A stretch of DNA of 39,568 nt from Streptomyces regalis (GTDB lineage Bacteria > Actinomycetota > Actinomycetes > Streptomycetales > Streptomycetaceae): NCBI RefSeq assembly GCF_001509475.1, contig NZ_LLZG01000409.1, positions 1-39,568 of the forward strand, given 5' to 3'. Positions 8,063-16,825 of this stretch are shown here, one piece after another. Each line of letters opens with the position of its first letter. Position 1 is the first letter of the stretch. The notes beneath the pieces are model-generated. The model had not been told where the DNA came from, did no database searches, and was given only the letters and a program-made list of their open reading frames with translations. The position numbers and the translations under genes are program-made.

Positions 8063-8220
8063 CCTCGGCGGCCATGGGGCGAAGGTGCGGCAGGCGCCCT
8101 GCCTGTCAGGAAGGAAGGGACTGCGACAGCCTCCACGGTCTCGCCCGTCCGGGACGCGGCCGGCTCGGGCAAGTACGACTCCCAAGGGCCGGTCGGTGAC
8201 GGTCACGCTCACCAGGTGGA

Positions 8221-8250
8221 TGTCACACTCCGGCTGCCCCGTCCCTCTAA
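8221..8250 (+). promoter_or_regulatory. ECF41-type promoter element in front of its own sigma gene
   Basis: TGTCACA (8221-8227), 16 bases, then CCTCTAA. CGTC directly precedes the CCTC block. It lies 30 bases before ATG 8280, leaving room for a short leader with GGAGGG. This suggests autoregulation. Confidence 0.6.
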
Positions 8251-8279
8251 CAAGTGAGCGCCGGACAGGAGGGCGACCC

Positions 8280-9365
8280 ATGGCAGCCATACCCGACGAC
8301 AACCCAGCAACGGGCGGGGCAGGACCGGCGCAGGACGCGCCGCGCGGACCGAGCACGGGAAATCGACAGGACGGCCTGGCGCACGACGCGACGCAGCTCT
8401 TCGTCGACCACCGCGAGCTGCTGTTCTCCGTCGTCTACAACATGCTCGGCACCGTCGCCGACACCGAGGACGTGCTCCAGGAGACCTGGCTGTCCTGGTC
8501 CGGCAGGAACCGCCGGGCGCCGGCGGCGGAGATCGGCAACCCGCGCGCCTACCTCGTACGCATCGCGGTGAACCACGCGCTCGCCCGGAGGACCGCCATC
8601 GCCTCCCGCCGGGAGACATACGTCGGTCCCTGGCTGCCCGAGCCCCTGGTCACCGATGCCATCACCGGCAGCCTTGCCCCGGACACCGCAGACCACGCGG
8701 TACGTACGGACTCGGTCTCCATGGCGATGCTGGTCGTCCTGGAGACCCTCACACCGCTGGAACGGGCGGTGTTCGTCCTGAACGAGGTGTTCGGCTATCC
8801 CCACACCGAGATCGCCGGCATGCTCGACCGCAGCCCCGCCTCCGTACGTCAACTCGCCCACCGAGCCCGCGCCCACGTCCACGCCCGCCGCCCCCGCTAC
8901 CGCGCCCACCCCCGCGTCCGGCGGGAGGCCACCGAACGGTTCGTCGCCGCCGCCCTCGGCGGCGACCTCCACGCACTCATGGAGATCCTCGCCCCGGACG
9001 TGACGGTCTGGATCGACGGCGGAGGCGCGCGGCAGGCGGCCGGGCTGCGCCCGGTCCACGGCCGGGACAAGGCCGCCCGCATGCTGGCCGGCTACGCCAC
9101 CCGACGCACCGAGGACATGGACATCCGCTACCGTCGCGTCAACGGCGACGACGCGGCGGTGCTGTTCACGGGTGACTCCCCCTACGCCGTGATGGTCATG
9201 GATCTCACCCCGGACGGCGACCAGGTCTCCGACGTCTACATCGTCACCAACCCCGCCAAGCTCACCCACGTGCGACCGGACGACACGCGGAACGCGCCGG
9301 ACGAGGACACAGTCCCGGAGCGCCCCGAGCTCTCCCCACCGCACGCCCCCGGGGAGCGCGCATGA
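8280..9365 (+). CDS. ECF41-family RNA polymerase sigma factor with C-terminal NTF2-like domain
   Basis: A 361-residue extracytoplasmic-function sigma factor. Sigma region 2 is seen in LLFSVVYNMLGTVADTEDVL and QETWLSW; the ECF41 signature WLPEPL lies in the linker; region 4 is LTPLERAVFVLNEVFGYPHT, then EIAGMLDRSPASVRQLAHRA. The C-terminal extension (VRREATERFVAAALGGDLHA onward) is the SnoaL/NTF2-like domain that in ECF41 proteins controls activity in place of an anti-sigma factor. It keeps DGGG and ends near NPAKL, the counterpart of the conserved NPDKL motif. ATG 8280 has GGAGGG at about eight bases. Together with the TGTCACA element upstream, the gene is probably autoregulated. The stop overlaps the start of the following broken qcrB-like gene (ATGA). 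Confidence 0.92.
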   Translation: MAAIPDDNPATGGAGPAQDAPRGPSTGNRQDGLAHDATQLFVDHRELLFSVVYNMLGTVADTEDVLQETWLSWSGRNRRAPAAEIGNPRAYLVRIAVNHALARRTAIASRRETYVGPWLPEPLVTDAITGSLAPDTADHAVRTDSVSMAMLVVLETLTPLERAVFVLNEVFGYPHTEIAGMLDRSPASVRQLAHRARAHVHARRPRYRAHPRVRREATERFVAAALGGDLHALMEILAPDVTVWIDGGGARQAAGLRPVHGRDKAARMLAGYATRRTEDMDIRYRRVNGDDAAVLFTGDSPYAVMVMDLTPDGDQVSDVYIVTNPAKLTHVRPDDTRNAPDEDTVPERPELSPPHAPGERA

Positions 9366-9530
9366 CCGCGGCCAAGCACCCGAACTCGCGCGAGACGGGG
9401 GCACGTCCAGCCGGAGGCGGGGAGAAAGTCGCGGACTGGTTCGACGGCCGACTGGGGTCTGTCGCCTCGGCCGCACCTACCTGCCCAAGGTCTTTCCGGA
9501 CCACTGGTCGTTCCTGCTGAGCGGCTGGCA
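9362..9530 (+). pseudogene. 5' remnant of a cytochrome bc complex cytochrome b (QcrB-like) gene
   Basis: ATG 9362 overlaps the sigma factor stop (ATGA). The frame reads ...GGGEKVADWFDGRLG, the start of actinobacterial QcrB. After a one-base deletion in the G-run at about 9457 the next frame continues TYLPKVFPDHWSFLLSG, which is the normal continuation. The membrane helices with the haem-ligand histidines are missing, so no working cytochrome b is made. It was probably once co-translated with the sigma gene. Confidence 0.7.
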
Positions 9531-9935
9531 ACCGTCGCCCTCTCGGCGTGGTCACCGGGCCGGGCCAGGACACTCGTCACCACCGCACACCACGATGGCA
9601 GGAAACGAGTCCAACATACGGAAAGCCGGTCCGTCGACGCCCCGATAAGCGGCTCTGACCTGGGCCACGCCGCCCGCGACTACCACCGGCCCCTGTCAGC
9701 CCTCGGCCTCACCTAACGGTTCCCGGCACCGCCGGGTGGCCGATACCGCAGCAGGACGTTGCCCGAACGGAACACGGTCACCGCAACTGTCATGGATCCT
9801 GCGGCAGATGGGCTTTTCAATGCAAGTCACGGTGCACGGGGCCGCCGAGCAAGACGACAAAGCAGGTGGCGGCGTGGTGGCGGGAGACCGGGCCGCGCGG
9901 GGAAAGAAGGTGAAGGGACCGGGACGCCTGGCTGG
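9531..9935. other. intergenic, only fragments
   Basis: Short stretches with coding-like bias occur (for example around 9630-9716) but no start, domain or complete frame can be supported. Confidence 0.4.
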
Positions 9936-12900
9936 TCAGGCGCAGGGGTCGTCGTAGTCCAGGTCGGGGAAGGTTTTGCGCCACACCCGGTCGGGGACTG
10001 GCCCCGTGCGGACCGAGCAGAGCGTGTCGGCGAGCCGTGCGGGGGCGGTGTCCAAAAGCAGGATCCCAGCCCCGAGGCCCTCCAGGAGCTCCGTGCCCGT
10101 GGACAGGACGAGGGCATCCCCGCGCGGGCTGAACTGTTGCACCCGGAAGCCGAGGATCCCTTCTGTGAGGCCCGGTACGTGGTAGAGGAGTTCGGTGTCG
10201 CCGTCCGCGTCGGTCAGGTGCCACACGGCCAGGTCGCGGGCGCCGGTCTCGTCCTGCCAGGCGGCCAGCAGACCGGCTTCCGGATGCGCCTCGATGCCGT
10301 CCAGGCCGCTGAGGGACCCTGGGAGGGCGATCTCGCGTCCGGCGTCGTCCAGTTCCCACAGGGCCGGCTGGCCGGAGTCGGACAGGTTGGCCAAGAGGCG
10401 TTCGGAGGCCATGACGGTGAGCCGGCGTTCACCTGTGATTCCGTCGGTCAGTTCGCGTGCCGTCCCGTTCTGAGACAGGGCCCATACGGCGATACGTTCC
10501 GGGGTTAGGGGATCATTGTCCTCCTGGGTCGGCGCGGCGAGCAACAACGGCCGATCGCCGGGCGAGTCCGGCCGGAACACTGCCCATGGTGTGCCCTTCA
10601 CCTGCTGCCCTCGTCGTGGGCGTCGTGGGTCGCTGACGTCCCAGATCTGCGTTCCCTCTTCCGTCATGACGGCCAGGACGCCGGGGCGCGCGAAGGCGGG
10701 CTTCATCGACCTGTCGTCGGAGACGGGCACCTGGCCCAGCCGCCGCGGACGTTCCACGTCACGGACGTCCCACAGGATGAGCGGGCCCTTGCCGCGTTCC
10801 TGGATCGCCAGCAGGCGCCCGTCGGGGCTGATGGCAAGAGGCCCGGACGTGGGACTGAACGTGAATCCCGGGCGCAGCCGTCCGTCCGTCAAGGTCCACA
10901 GCTTCGTCCGTTTGCCCTCGCGGTCCCGGACGACCAGCACATTGCGGCTGGGCAGAAAACGTGGTGAGCCGCTCCAGGGCTCGGGCAGGGTGGCCAGCGC
11001 CAGAGGCGTCAGCCTCTCGCCCAGTCGCCAGACCGTGGCGGTGCTCAGTTTGCTGTCGACGGTCGCCAGGTGGCGTTGGTCCTCGTCGAAGGCGTCACCG
11101 GGGGCGAGACCGCCGCCCGCGAAGGATCCGGTGACGGTACGCGGAGGTGGGTTCCACAGGTGGATCCCGCCCTTGAAGTCACCGGTGACGATGCCCCGCC
11201 CGTCGGGCCGGTAGGCGACTGCGCGGAGTTGGGCGGTGCGGGGCAGCGTCGTGCCTGAGTAGAGGTTGCTGGGTACCGACGTGGACCCGCCGTTGTCGCT
11301 GATGATGCGAGCCCGACCGTCCGTGGCAGCGACCACGAGGTGCGACCCGTCCGGGGCGTATGCGATGTCGGGGTACACGGGTTGCTTGGGGGAAACGTTC
11401 TTCAGCGCCTTCGGGTGATCGGGGTCGGTCACGTCGATGACGTACAGACCTCCTCCGTCGCCGCTGAGTCCGACGCCGCTGACGGCCAGGGACCGGCCAG
11501 TGGGGTGGAAGGCGGACGTGTACAGTCCCACCTTGAGCGCGAGCGCGCCGCGGCGTCGTGGCGCATCGCGGTCGGACAGGTCCCACAGCCGTAGTAAGCC
11601 GTCATCGGTGGAGACGGCCAGGGTGTGACCATCGGGGTGAAAAGCGCAGGTGTACGCGCTGCGTTGCTCGGCGGCGACGCGGAGCGTGGTGACGGTCGGG
11701 TGCGCCGGATCGGTAAGATCCCACAGCAGTACGCGGCCCCGGTCGGTCGCCACGGCCAGAGTGCGGCCGTCCGGGATCCAGTCGGTTTGGCGGACGAAGC
11801 CCACATCCGCGGGCTTCCGGACGACCTGCCGCGGGTGTTCGGGGTCGATCATGTTCCAGACGTACAGCTCCGACGTGGTGAGCGCGGTGAGGTGGCGGCC
11901 GTCGGGGCTCCAGCCGAGGGCACCGGCACTTCCGGTGCGCAAGACCGGGCCGGGGGTGGGGTGGTACGGGTCGCGGGTGTGCCAGAGGCGGATGGTGCCG
12001 TCACGGGAGGAACTGGCCAGCACCGCACCGTCCTTGCGGTACGCGACGTCGTTGACCCGGTCGCGGTGTCCGGCCAGCGTCACGTGCACCGGTGTCATCG
12101 CCGCCCGCACCAGGCTCGCCCGGGCCTCGGCGGTCGGCGACCTGCGGTACGCCACCAGGCTCATGTCCAGGGCCGCCGCGGGGTCTTCCGACCGCAGCGC
12201 GTCAGCCTGGGCCGCGATGCGCTTCGACGCCAGCTCCGCCGCCCGTTCGCGGGACCGCTCACGTTCGGTGACGGCGACCGTGCCGACCGCCGTGAGCAGC
12301 AGCGCCAGAGCCATCACCCCACCGACGACCAGGGCTCGCCTGATCCCCCCACCCCGGGCCGCGCGTACGCAGGCGCGGGCGAAGTCCCGCTCGGCGGCGG
12401 TGAGCACCACACCGGGGCCGCCGCCCGGACCGGGGTCCTCGCGCAGCCAGGGGCGGATCGCAGCGAGGCGGCTGCCGGTGAAGAGATAGTCGCGGCCGCG
12501 ATCGTGCTCGGCCCAGGCAGCGGCCGCCTCGGCCAGTTGCTGATACGCAAGCAACTCGGCGCGGGCATCGAGGATCCACGAGCGCAGCCGGGGCCAGGCA
12601 CGCAGCAACGCCTCGTGGGCGATCCGCACTCCGTCCTGGTCCACGGTGATCAGGCGTGCCGTGGTGAGCCGGTCACAGACCCCTGCGAGGCGTTCGCGGT
12701 CCTCGTCGCCGCGCCCCGCCGACACGTCCGCCAGCGCGATGCGGCGTGGCACGGGCTCCGCGCCCGGAGTCAGATGGACCATGCGCAGCAGCAGGTCGCG
12801 CAGCGTACGCCGCTCGGCCTCGTCGAGTGTCTCGTGGAGCTGCTCGGAGGAGGCGGTGACCGACTCCCAGATTCCGCCGGTCGCCTGGTAACCGGCCAGG

Positions 12901-14546
12901 GTGAGGACGGCACCGGATCTCCGCAGCCAGGTTTCACGCAAGGCGTGGGCCAGGAACGGCAGCGCCGCGGCCGGGCCGCGGGCCTCGTCCGGATCGGCGC
13001 CTGGATCGGCGTCGTCGGCCGACCGGTTCAGGTCGTCCAGGATACGGTCGGACAGGCCGTCCTGGAGAAGAAGCCCGGCGTCCGCAGCGGGACGCTCGAT
13101 CACGGCGCGCAGCGCCCGCTGGTCCAGCGGCGGGAGGTTCAGCGGGCCGACAGCGTCCAAGACGTCACGAAGCTCGGGGTGCGCCAGACAGTTGCCGTAG
13201 TGGTCGGCCCGTACGGCCAGGACGATCCGTGGGCGGGAACCGGCGGGGCGGTTCGTGGCGCCGCCGCACAGGGCGCGGATGAAACGAGTGCGCTCGGCCG
13301 GGTCCGGACAGCGGGTGAAGACCTCCTCGAACTGGTCGATCACGAGCAGGCGGCAGGCGGAACGGCCCGCCGGTGGCGCCGGGAACCCGCCCTCGGCCAG
13401 CTCCCGTTCCACCTCTTCCACGTCCCGGCCGCAGGCCCGCGACCACAGGTCGGCCAGCGCACGCAACGGACGGGGCCCGGGCGCCGCCAGCAGTAGCGCG
13501 GGCCACGCGCTGTCGTCCCCGGCCTCGTGGGCGCGCTCCATCCCGGCGAGCAGACCGGCCCGCAGCAGCGACGACTTCCCCGCTCCGGACGCCCCGACCA
13601 GGATGACCGGATGAGTCCCGGCCGTCGGGTCGCGTACCGCGGTCAGTAGCCGTGCGGTCTGCTCCTCGCGGCCGTAGAACCAGCCGCTGTCCTGCGGCTG
13701 GAACGGCTCCATCCCCGGATACGGGCACGGCACGTCGGCCTGCGGCTCCGCCTCGGGGGGAGCCACCGGCCGGTAGGCGTTGTTCGGGGCGACGACCAGC
13801 GCGCCGAGGGTGCCCGTGCTCTGCCGGTGTGGGCGTGTGGAGTCGTCGCTTGACGCATCGTCGAGGCAGGCGTGCAGCCGGTCCAGGGTCAGCCGCGGCG
13901 GGCCGCTGGGGTCGCCTTGTTCGAGTACGCGCAGCAGGCGACCACCGAAGAGCGTGTGCCGTTCCCCGACCGGTGCGAAGGACACCGCAAAGTACGAGGC
14001 CGAAGCGAGCAGAAAGCTGCCATCGGGGTGGGCGGACACGAACGGGTCACGGCGCGCGCCGCCCTCCGGGGCCACGGCGCGTCCGGAGAAGCAGCAGTCG
14101 AGCAGTACGACGCTGCCGCCCGGCGCCCTGCCGAGCAGGTCCCTGACCGTACGGTACGGAACGGCCTGGGACACCCGGTCCGCCGCCAGGCAGTCGTGCG
14201 TTGCGAGATACAGCTCGTCCGCGGGTCCCAGCAGCCCGTGACCGACGTAGCAGAACAGCACCACGCCGGTGGCCTGTTCGACCGCGTCCTCCACCGCCGC
14301 GATGACATCCGGCACACCGGCCTCGGGAGGTACCCGGTGGATGCGCTCGGTGGCCATGCCGCAGACGTCGTGCAGCACGCGGGCCAGATCGTCCAGGGTG
14401 GTCGCAACACTGGGCAGGCTGGGCAAGCTGGAGCTGGGCGCGTGGCTGTCGGCGCCCACGAGCACGGCGCGCGCACCGGGCGACGCCAGGCCGGTGGCGG
14501 CCGGGGCCGGTGGTGCCACTTGCTCCTGCTGCGCCTGGGGATTCAC
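9936..14546 (-). CDS. caspase-like protease - nSTAND ATPase - WD40 protein
   Basis: A 1536-residue modular conflict-system protein. Residues 25-250 form a peptidase C14 (caspase/metacaspase) domain with the His of LFCYVGHG (His103) and the Cys of LLDCCFSG (Cys151/152), so the catalytic dyad is intact. The linker PYPGMEPFQPQDSGWFYGRE opens an nSTAND1-type NTPase with Walker A GASGAGKS (318-325) and Walker B RLLVIDQFEEVF (near 400-410). One membrane helix follows (about 740-762, ALVVGGVMALALLLTAVG). From about 830 to the end a WD40 propeller array is present, with repeats like GHRDRVNDVAYRKDG and RLWDLSD. By family knowledge, sensing by the WD repeats would trigger ATP-dependent assembly and release of protease activity, killing or arresting an infected cell. 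The GTG start overlaps the stop of the upstream EACC1 gene (GTGA), so the two are translated together. Confidence 0.92.
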   Translation of the reverse strand: MNPQAQQEQVAPPAPAATGLASPGARAVLVGADSHAPSSSLPSLPSVATTLDDLARVLHDVCGMATERIHRVPPEAGVPDVIAAVEDAVEQATGVVLFCYVGHGLLGPADELYLATHDCLAADRVSQAVPYRTVRDLLGRAPGGSVVLLDCCFSGRAVAPEGGARRDPFVSAHPDGSFLLASASYFAVSFAPVGERHTLFGGRLLRVLEQGDPSGPPRLTLDRLHACLDDASSDDSTRPHRQSTGTLGALVVAPNNAYRPVAPPEAEPQADVPCPYPGMEPFQPQDSGWFYGREEQTARLLTAVRDPTAGTHPVILVGASGAGKSSLLRAGLLAGMERAHEAGDDSAWPALLLAAPGPRPLRALADLWSRACGRDVEEVERELAEGGFPAPPAGRSACRLLVIDQFEEVFTRCPDPAERTRFIRALCGGATNRPAGSRPRIVLAVRADHYGNCLAHPELRDVLDAVGPLNLPPLDQRALRAVIERPAADAGLLLQDGLSDRILDDLNRSADDADPGADPDEARGPAAALPFLAHALRETWLRRSGAVLTLAGYQATGGIWESVTASSEQLHETLDEAERRTLRDLLLRMVHLTPGAEPVPRRIALADVSAGRGDEDRERLAGVCDRLTTARLITVDQDGVRIAHEALLRAWPRLRSWILDARAELLAYQQLAEAAAAWAEHDRGRDYLFTGSRLAAIRPWLREDPGPGGGPGVVLTAAERDFARACVRAARGGGIRRALVVGGVMALALLLTAVGTVAVTERERSRERAAELASKRIAAQADALRSEDPAAALDMSLVAYRRSPTAEARASLVRAAMTPVHVTLAGHRDRVNDVAYRKDGAVLASSSRDGTIRLWHTRDPYHPTPGPVLRTGSAGALGWSPDGRHLTALTTSELYVWNMIDPEHPRQVVRKPADVGFVRQTDWIPDGRTLAVATDRGRVLLWDLTDPAHPTVTTLRVAAEQRSAYTCAFHPDGHTLAVSTDDGLLRLWDLSDRDAPRRRGALALKVGLYTSAFHPTGRSLAVSGVGLSGDGGGLYVIDVTDPDHPKALKNVSPKQPVYPDIAYAPDGSHLVVAATDGRARIISDNGGSTSVPSNLYSGTTLPRTAQLRAVAYRPDGRGIVTGDFKGGIHLWNPPPRTVTGSFAGGGLAPGDAFDEDQRHLATVDSKLSTATVWRLGERLTPLALATLPEPWSGSPRFLPSRNVLVVRDREGKRTKLWTLTDGRLRPGFTFSPTSGPLAISPDGRLLAIQERGKGPLILWDVRDVERPRRLGQVPVSDDRSMKPAFARPGVLAVMTEEGTQIWDVSDPRRPRRGQQVKGTPWAVFRPDSPGDRPLLLAAPTQEDNDPLTPERIAVWALSQNGTARELTDGITGERRLTVMASERLLANLSDSGQPALWELDDAGREIALPGSLSGLDGIEAHPEAGLLAAWQDETGARDLAVWHLTDADGDTELLYHVPGLTEGILGFRVQQFSPRGDALVLSTGTELLEGLGAGILLLDTAPARLADTLCSVRTGPVPDRVWRKTFPDLDYDDPCA

Positions 14547-15025
14547 GGCGCGGGCGACCCGGCCGTCGGGCCCGCGGCCGGGCCGGCGGTCGGCCCCGGG
14601 CCGCCAGGAGAGCCTGGAGACGACTCGGGCAGGGCATCGTCGCTCTCCGCACGCGCCGTTGCTTCGAGGCCAGCCGAAATTCGCTGGGCCAGTTCCTCCG
14701 CCTGGTGCGCGTCCATGGCCCCGACCTGTGTGGAGGTCACGCTGATCTCGGTCCCGTCGGGACAGGTGATGGTGACGGTCCGGCTGCCCTTCCTGGTCTG
14801 CACCCAGGCGATCAACGCTCCCGCCAGTACCGTTGCGACACCACCTGGGGCGAGCAACGCCAGCACCGCGTCGCCTGCGAGGCCCATCGTGCCCGCCTGA
14901 GGGGCCGGATCAGCAGCTCTCCGTAACCTGCCGCGCAATGCGGGCTGGCTGTCCAGCCATCGGCGCAGATCGTCCGCACCGACATCGCCAGGGTGATCGC
15001 CCCGCACGGTGATGACGACCTTCAT
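14543..15025 (-). CDS. EACC1-type effector-associated membrane protein
   Basis: A 160-residue protein: an N-terminal region with MKVVITVRGDHPGDVGADDL, a membrane segment at about residues 52-76 (VLALLAPGGVATVLAGALIA), then TVTITCPDGTEISVTSTQ and a Pro/Gly-rich tail. This layout matches the effector-associated constant component 1 (EACC1) found next to caspase and other effector genes in actinobacterial NTP-dependent conflict systems. Its exact role is not known; it is thought to be an invariant accessory that couples the effector to the membrane or to a trigger. ATG 15025 has GGGAGG at good distance. The stop overlaps the GTG of the caspase-nSTAND gene, a strong sign of coupled translation. 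Confidence 0.75.
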   Translation of the reverse strand: MKVVITVRGDHPGDVGADDLRRWLDSQPALRGRLRRAADPAPQAGTMGLAGDAVLALLAPGGVATVLAGALIAWVQTRKGSRTVTITCPDGTEISVTSTQVGAMDAHQAEELAQRISAGLEATARAESDDALPESSPGSPGGPGPTAGPAAGPTAGSPAP

Positions 15026-15062
15026 GACCCTCCCAGTGAGCCGAGGAACCGTGGCTGTACGC

Positions 15063-15086
15063 GATCACGGATCACGATCAATTGTA
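15063..15086 (-). promoter_or_regulatory. possible promoter and operator of the EACC1-caspase operon
   Basis: Minus-strand TACAAT (15086-15081) resembles a -10 box about 55 bases before ATG 15025, without a convincing -35. Just downstream are two tandem copies of GATCACG (plus-strand 15063-15076) followed by ATCA, a possible operator. Confidence 0.3.
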
Positions 15087-15230
15087 GTGAAAGCGCTTGA
15101 GAGCGGGAGCGGTTGAGTGATCTGTGGCCCGGAACGCAAAGTCACGACCTACGACCGGAGCCCGGTGAACACACGATCCGCGCTGACCTGTTCGGCGCGG
15201 TGGCCGAGGTCGTCTGATGCGAGATCGGTG

Positions 15231-15660
15231 GATCTCCGCCCCGCGTAGGCGTGCCCGTACCGTGCACTGCTCGACGGTGTCCTCGTCCGCCTGACGGAGC
15301 TGGATGTCGACGGGAAACAGCGCGGCCCGGCCGTCCTCGGACACCAGTGTCTCGACAGGCCCCACAGCTCCCGGTGCGTACGCCGCAGTGACGGCGGGCT
15401 CGATCGGCCTGCGCCTGGCCCAGGCCGACGGCCGTCAACCGCCCGTGGGCGTCTGTGCACGACGATGGCCGTCTCGGCCTCCGTATGTCCGGTTCGAGCT
15501 CGGCGGAGCCGGGCCTCAACAGCGGACTCATAGCCGCTGGGCAGGCAAGCGGCCACATCATTGCTCTGCACGTCGCGGCCGTCGCGGCGAACACGCTCGC
15601 GACGGCCGCGACAGCAAGCCAGTCCAGCAGCACAAGCCACTTTTCGTACGGCGCAGGATC
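15231..15660 (-). pseudogene. frameshifted N-terminal remnant of an MMPL-family transporter
   Basis: Three minus-strand frames together spell the N-terminal part of an RND/MMPL membrane protein: WLVLLDWLAVAAVASVFAAT (first helix), then VQSNDVAACLPSGYESAVEA with ETAIVVHRR (start of the porter domain), then GPVETLVSEDGRAALFPVDI. The order is right but two frameshifts separate the parts and the remaining transporter is absent. Family assignment rests on the helix followed by Q-x-N-D-x-A-x-x-LP-x-x-x-ES. The surrounding stretches 15087-15230 and 15661-15880 hold nothing I can support. Confidence 0.5.
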
Positions 15661-15880
15661 CCGACGAGCCGGGTCATTGAGCGCGGCCCGTCCAGGCGCC
15701 GTCGGGCGGCCGGAGTACCGCTGTCCCTCGCCCTTACCGGCCCACGGGTCCGGATGCGCGGCACGGTGAACAGCGAGGTCGGCTGCCGGCTGTTCACCGA
15801 CGGCGCAGGCCGCCGGCGCGGTGGACGAACCGTACCCGGCACCGCAGAGTCGATGGCCGACGAAGACCGCCCTTGCCGGC

Positions 15881-16687
15881 TCACGGGCGCGTCGCGGTCG
15901 ATTCCGGTAGCGCGACCTGGCCGGTGACGAACTCGCTCCACAGGCCGATGCGCAGTTCCTCACCGGGTTGCGCGGTCGTCCGGGCGAAGCTGACCGCATC
16001 AGCGCCGGTGGGGCGGGTGGCGCCCCACGTCAGCTCGAACCGCCGTGTGCCGACGCGCTGCTCGGGCGGAGTCACGGTGGGCGGCAGGATCTCGTCGAGG
16101 GCCCAGCGGTAGCCGAGGCGGCCGTAGGGCGCAGTGACCCGCTCCCACGTGAGTTCCAGGATCGTGTCGTTGGCCGGGATGACGACGAGGGCGCCGCGCG
16201 CGCCGTTCGGATAACGGGTGTTGAAGGCGTATACCTGCGCGGTGCCCGTCGGGTAGAGGTGACTGGTTCCGCGACCGATCAGCGAGTGCTGGGGGCAGGC
16301 GTCAGCCCCCTGTTCCTCTATGACGGTGCGGGCACAGGTGGGAAAGGCGTCCGGCCGGAAGCGCAGTGATGCGTCGAAGAGGAACACGAAGCGGCGGGCT
16401 GCCGCGGGAGGGCCGGCCGGCTCGGCGTGGCTGGCGCGGTCGAAGCGGACCCGGACGCCCTGTTCCGTGCCACCGTCATGGGTGATCTCGGCGGCGAGGG
16501 TGTCGACGTTTCGCGGGCCGGAGACATCGGGTTCGTAGGGGCGCTGAGGGCCACCGGGCGCGGGATCGGCCTGTGGCACGCCGGACCGACCTATGGGGCC
16601 ACCCGTTGCCGGTGCGGGCAGCAGACACACTCCCGCCATCACCGTCGCCACCACGGTTGCGCCGACCCGACATGCTCGCTTGCGCAT
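15881..16687 (-). CDS. secreted protein, function unknown
   Basis: A 268-residue protein with a typical signal peptide (MRKRACRVGATVVATVMAGV, core continuing to PAPATGG). The mature part has a conserved-looking centre: RRFVFLFDASLRFRPDAFPT followed by two cysteines, YAFNTRYPNGARGALVVIP and a C-terminal beta-rich part with FELTWGA. No catalytic motif is evident. I have seen this type only as an uncharacterised secreted protein of Streptomyces. Start 16687 is preferred over the open frame to 16846 because the signal peptide begins here and GAGGGG precedes it. It is divergent from the XRE-type regulator at 16826, which may control it. Confidence 0.75.
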   Translation of the reverse strand: MRKRACRVGATVVATVMAGVCLLPAPATGGPIGRSGVPQADPAPGGPQRPYEPDVSGPRNVDTLAAEITHDGGTEQGVRVRFDRASHAEPAGPPAAARRFVFLFDASLRFRPDAFPTCARTVIEEQGADACPQHSLIGRGTSHLYPTGTAQVYAFNTRYPNGARGALVVIPANDTILELTWERVTAPYGRLGYRWALDEILPPTVTPPEQRVGTRRFELTWGATRPTGADAVSFARTTAQPGEELRIGLWSEFVTGQVALPESTATRP

Positions 16688-16770
16688 ACGTCCGCCCCTC
16701 GTCCATCGTCGTCGCTCTCCATGCTCACGGAGTCGCACACGGTCTCCCGCTGCCCCGTGGTTCCTGGGGT

Positions 16771-16799
16771 CCGCCGTACCCAGAGACCGCCGTACCCAG
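16771..16799. promoter_or_regulatory. tandem 13-bp direct repeat in the divergent intergenic region
   Basis: CCGCCGTACCCAG occurs at 16771-16783 and again at 16787-16799, 16 bases apart. It lies between the two divergent genes, close to the start of the XRE-type regulator, as expected for a binding site of that regulator. Confidence 0.5.
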
Positions 16800-16825
16800 G
16801 ACTGCCGCGCCCGGGGACGGCGACA

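Noticed and set aside
11625..13496. 623-codon plus-strand open frame
   Set aside because: It lies fully antisense to the caspase-nSTAND-WD40 gene; its composition (runs of Gly, Val, Arg, Gln) is that of a GC-bias shadow and no motif is present.
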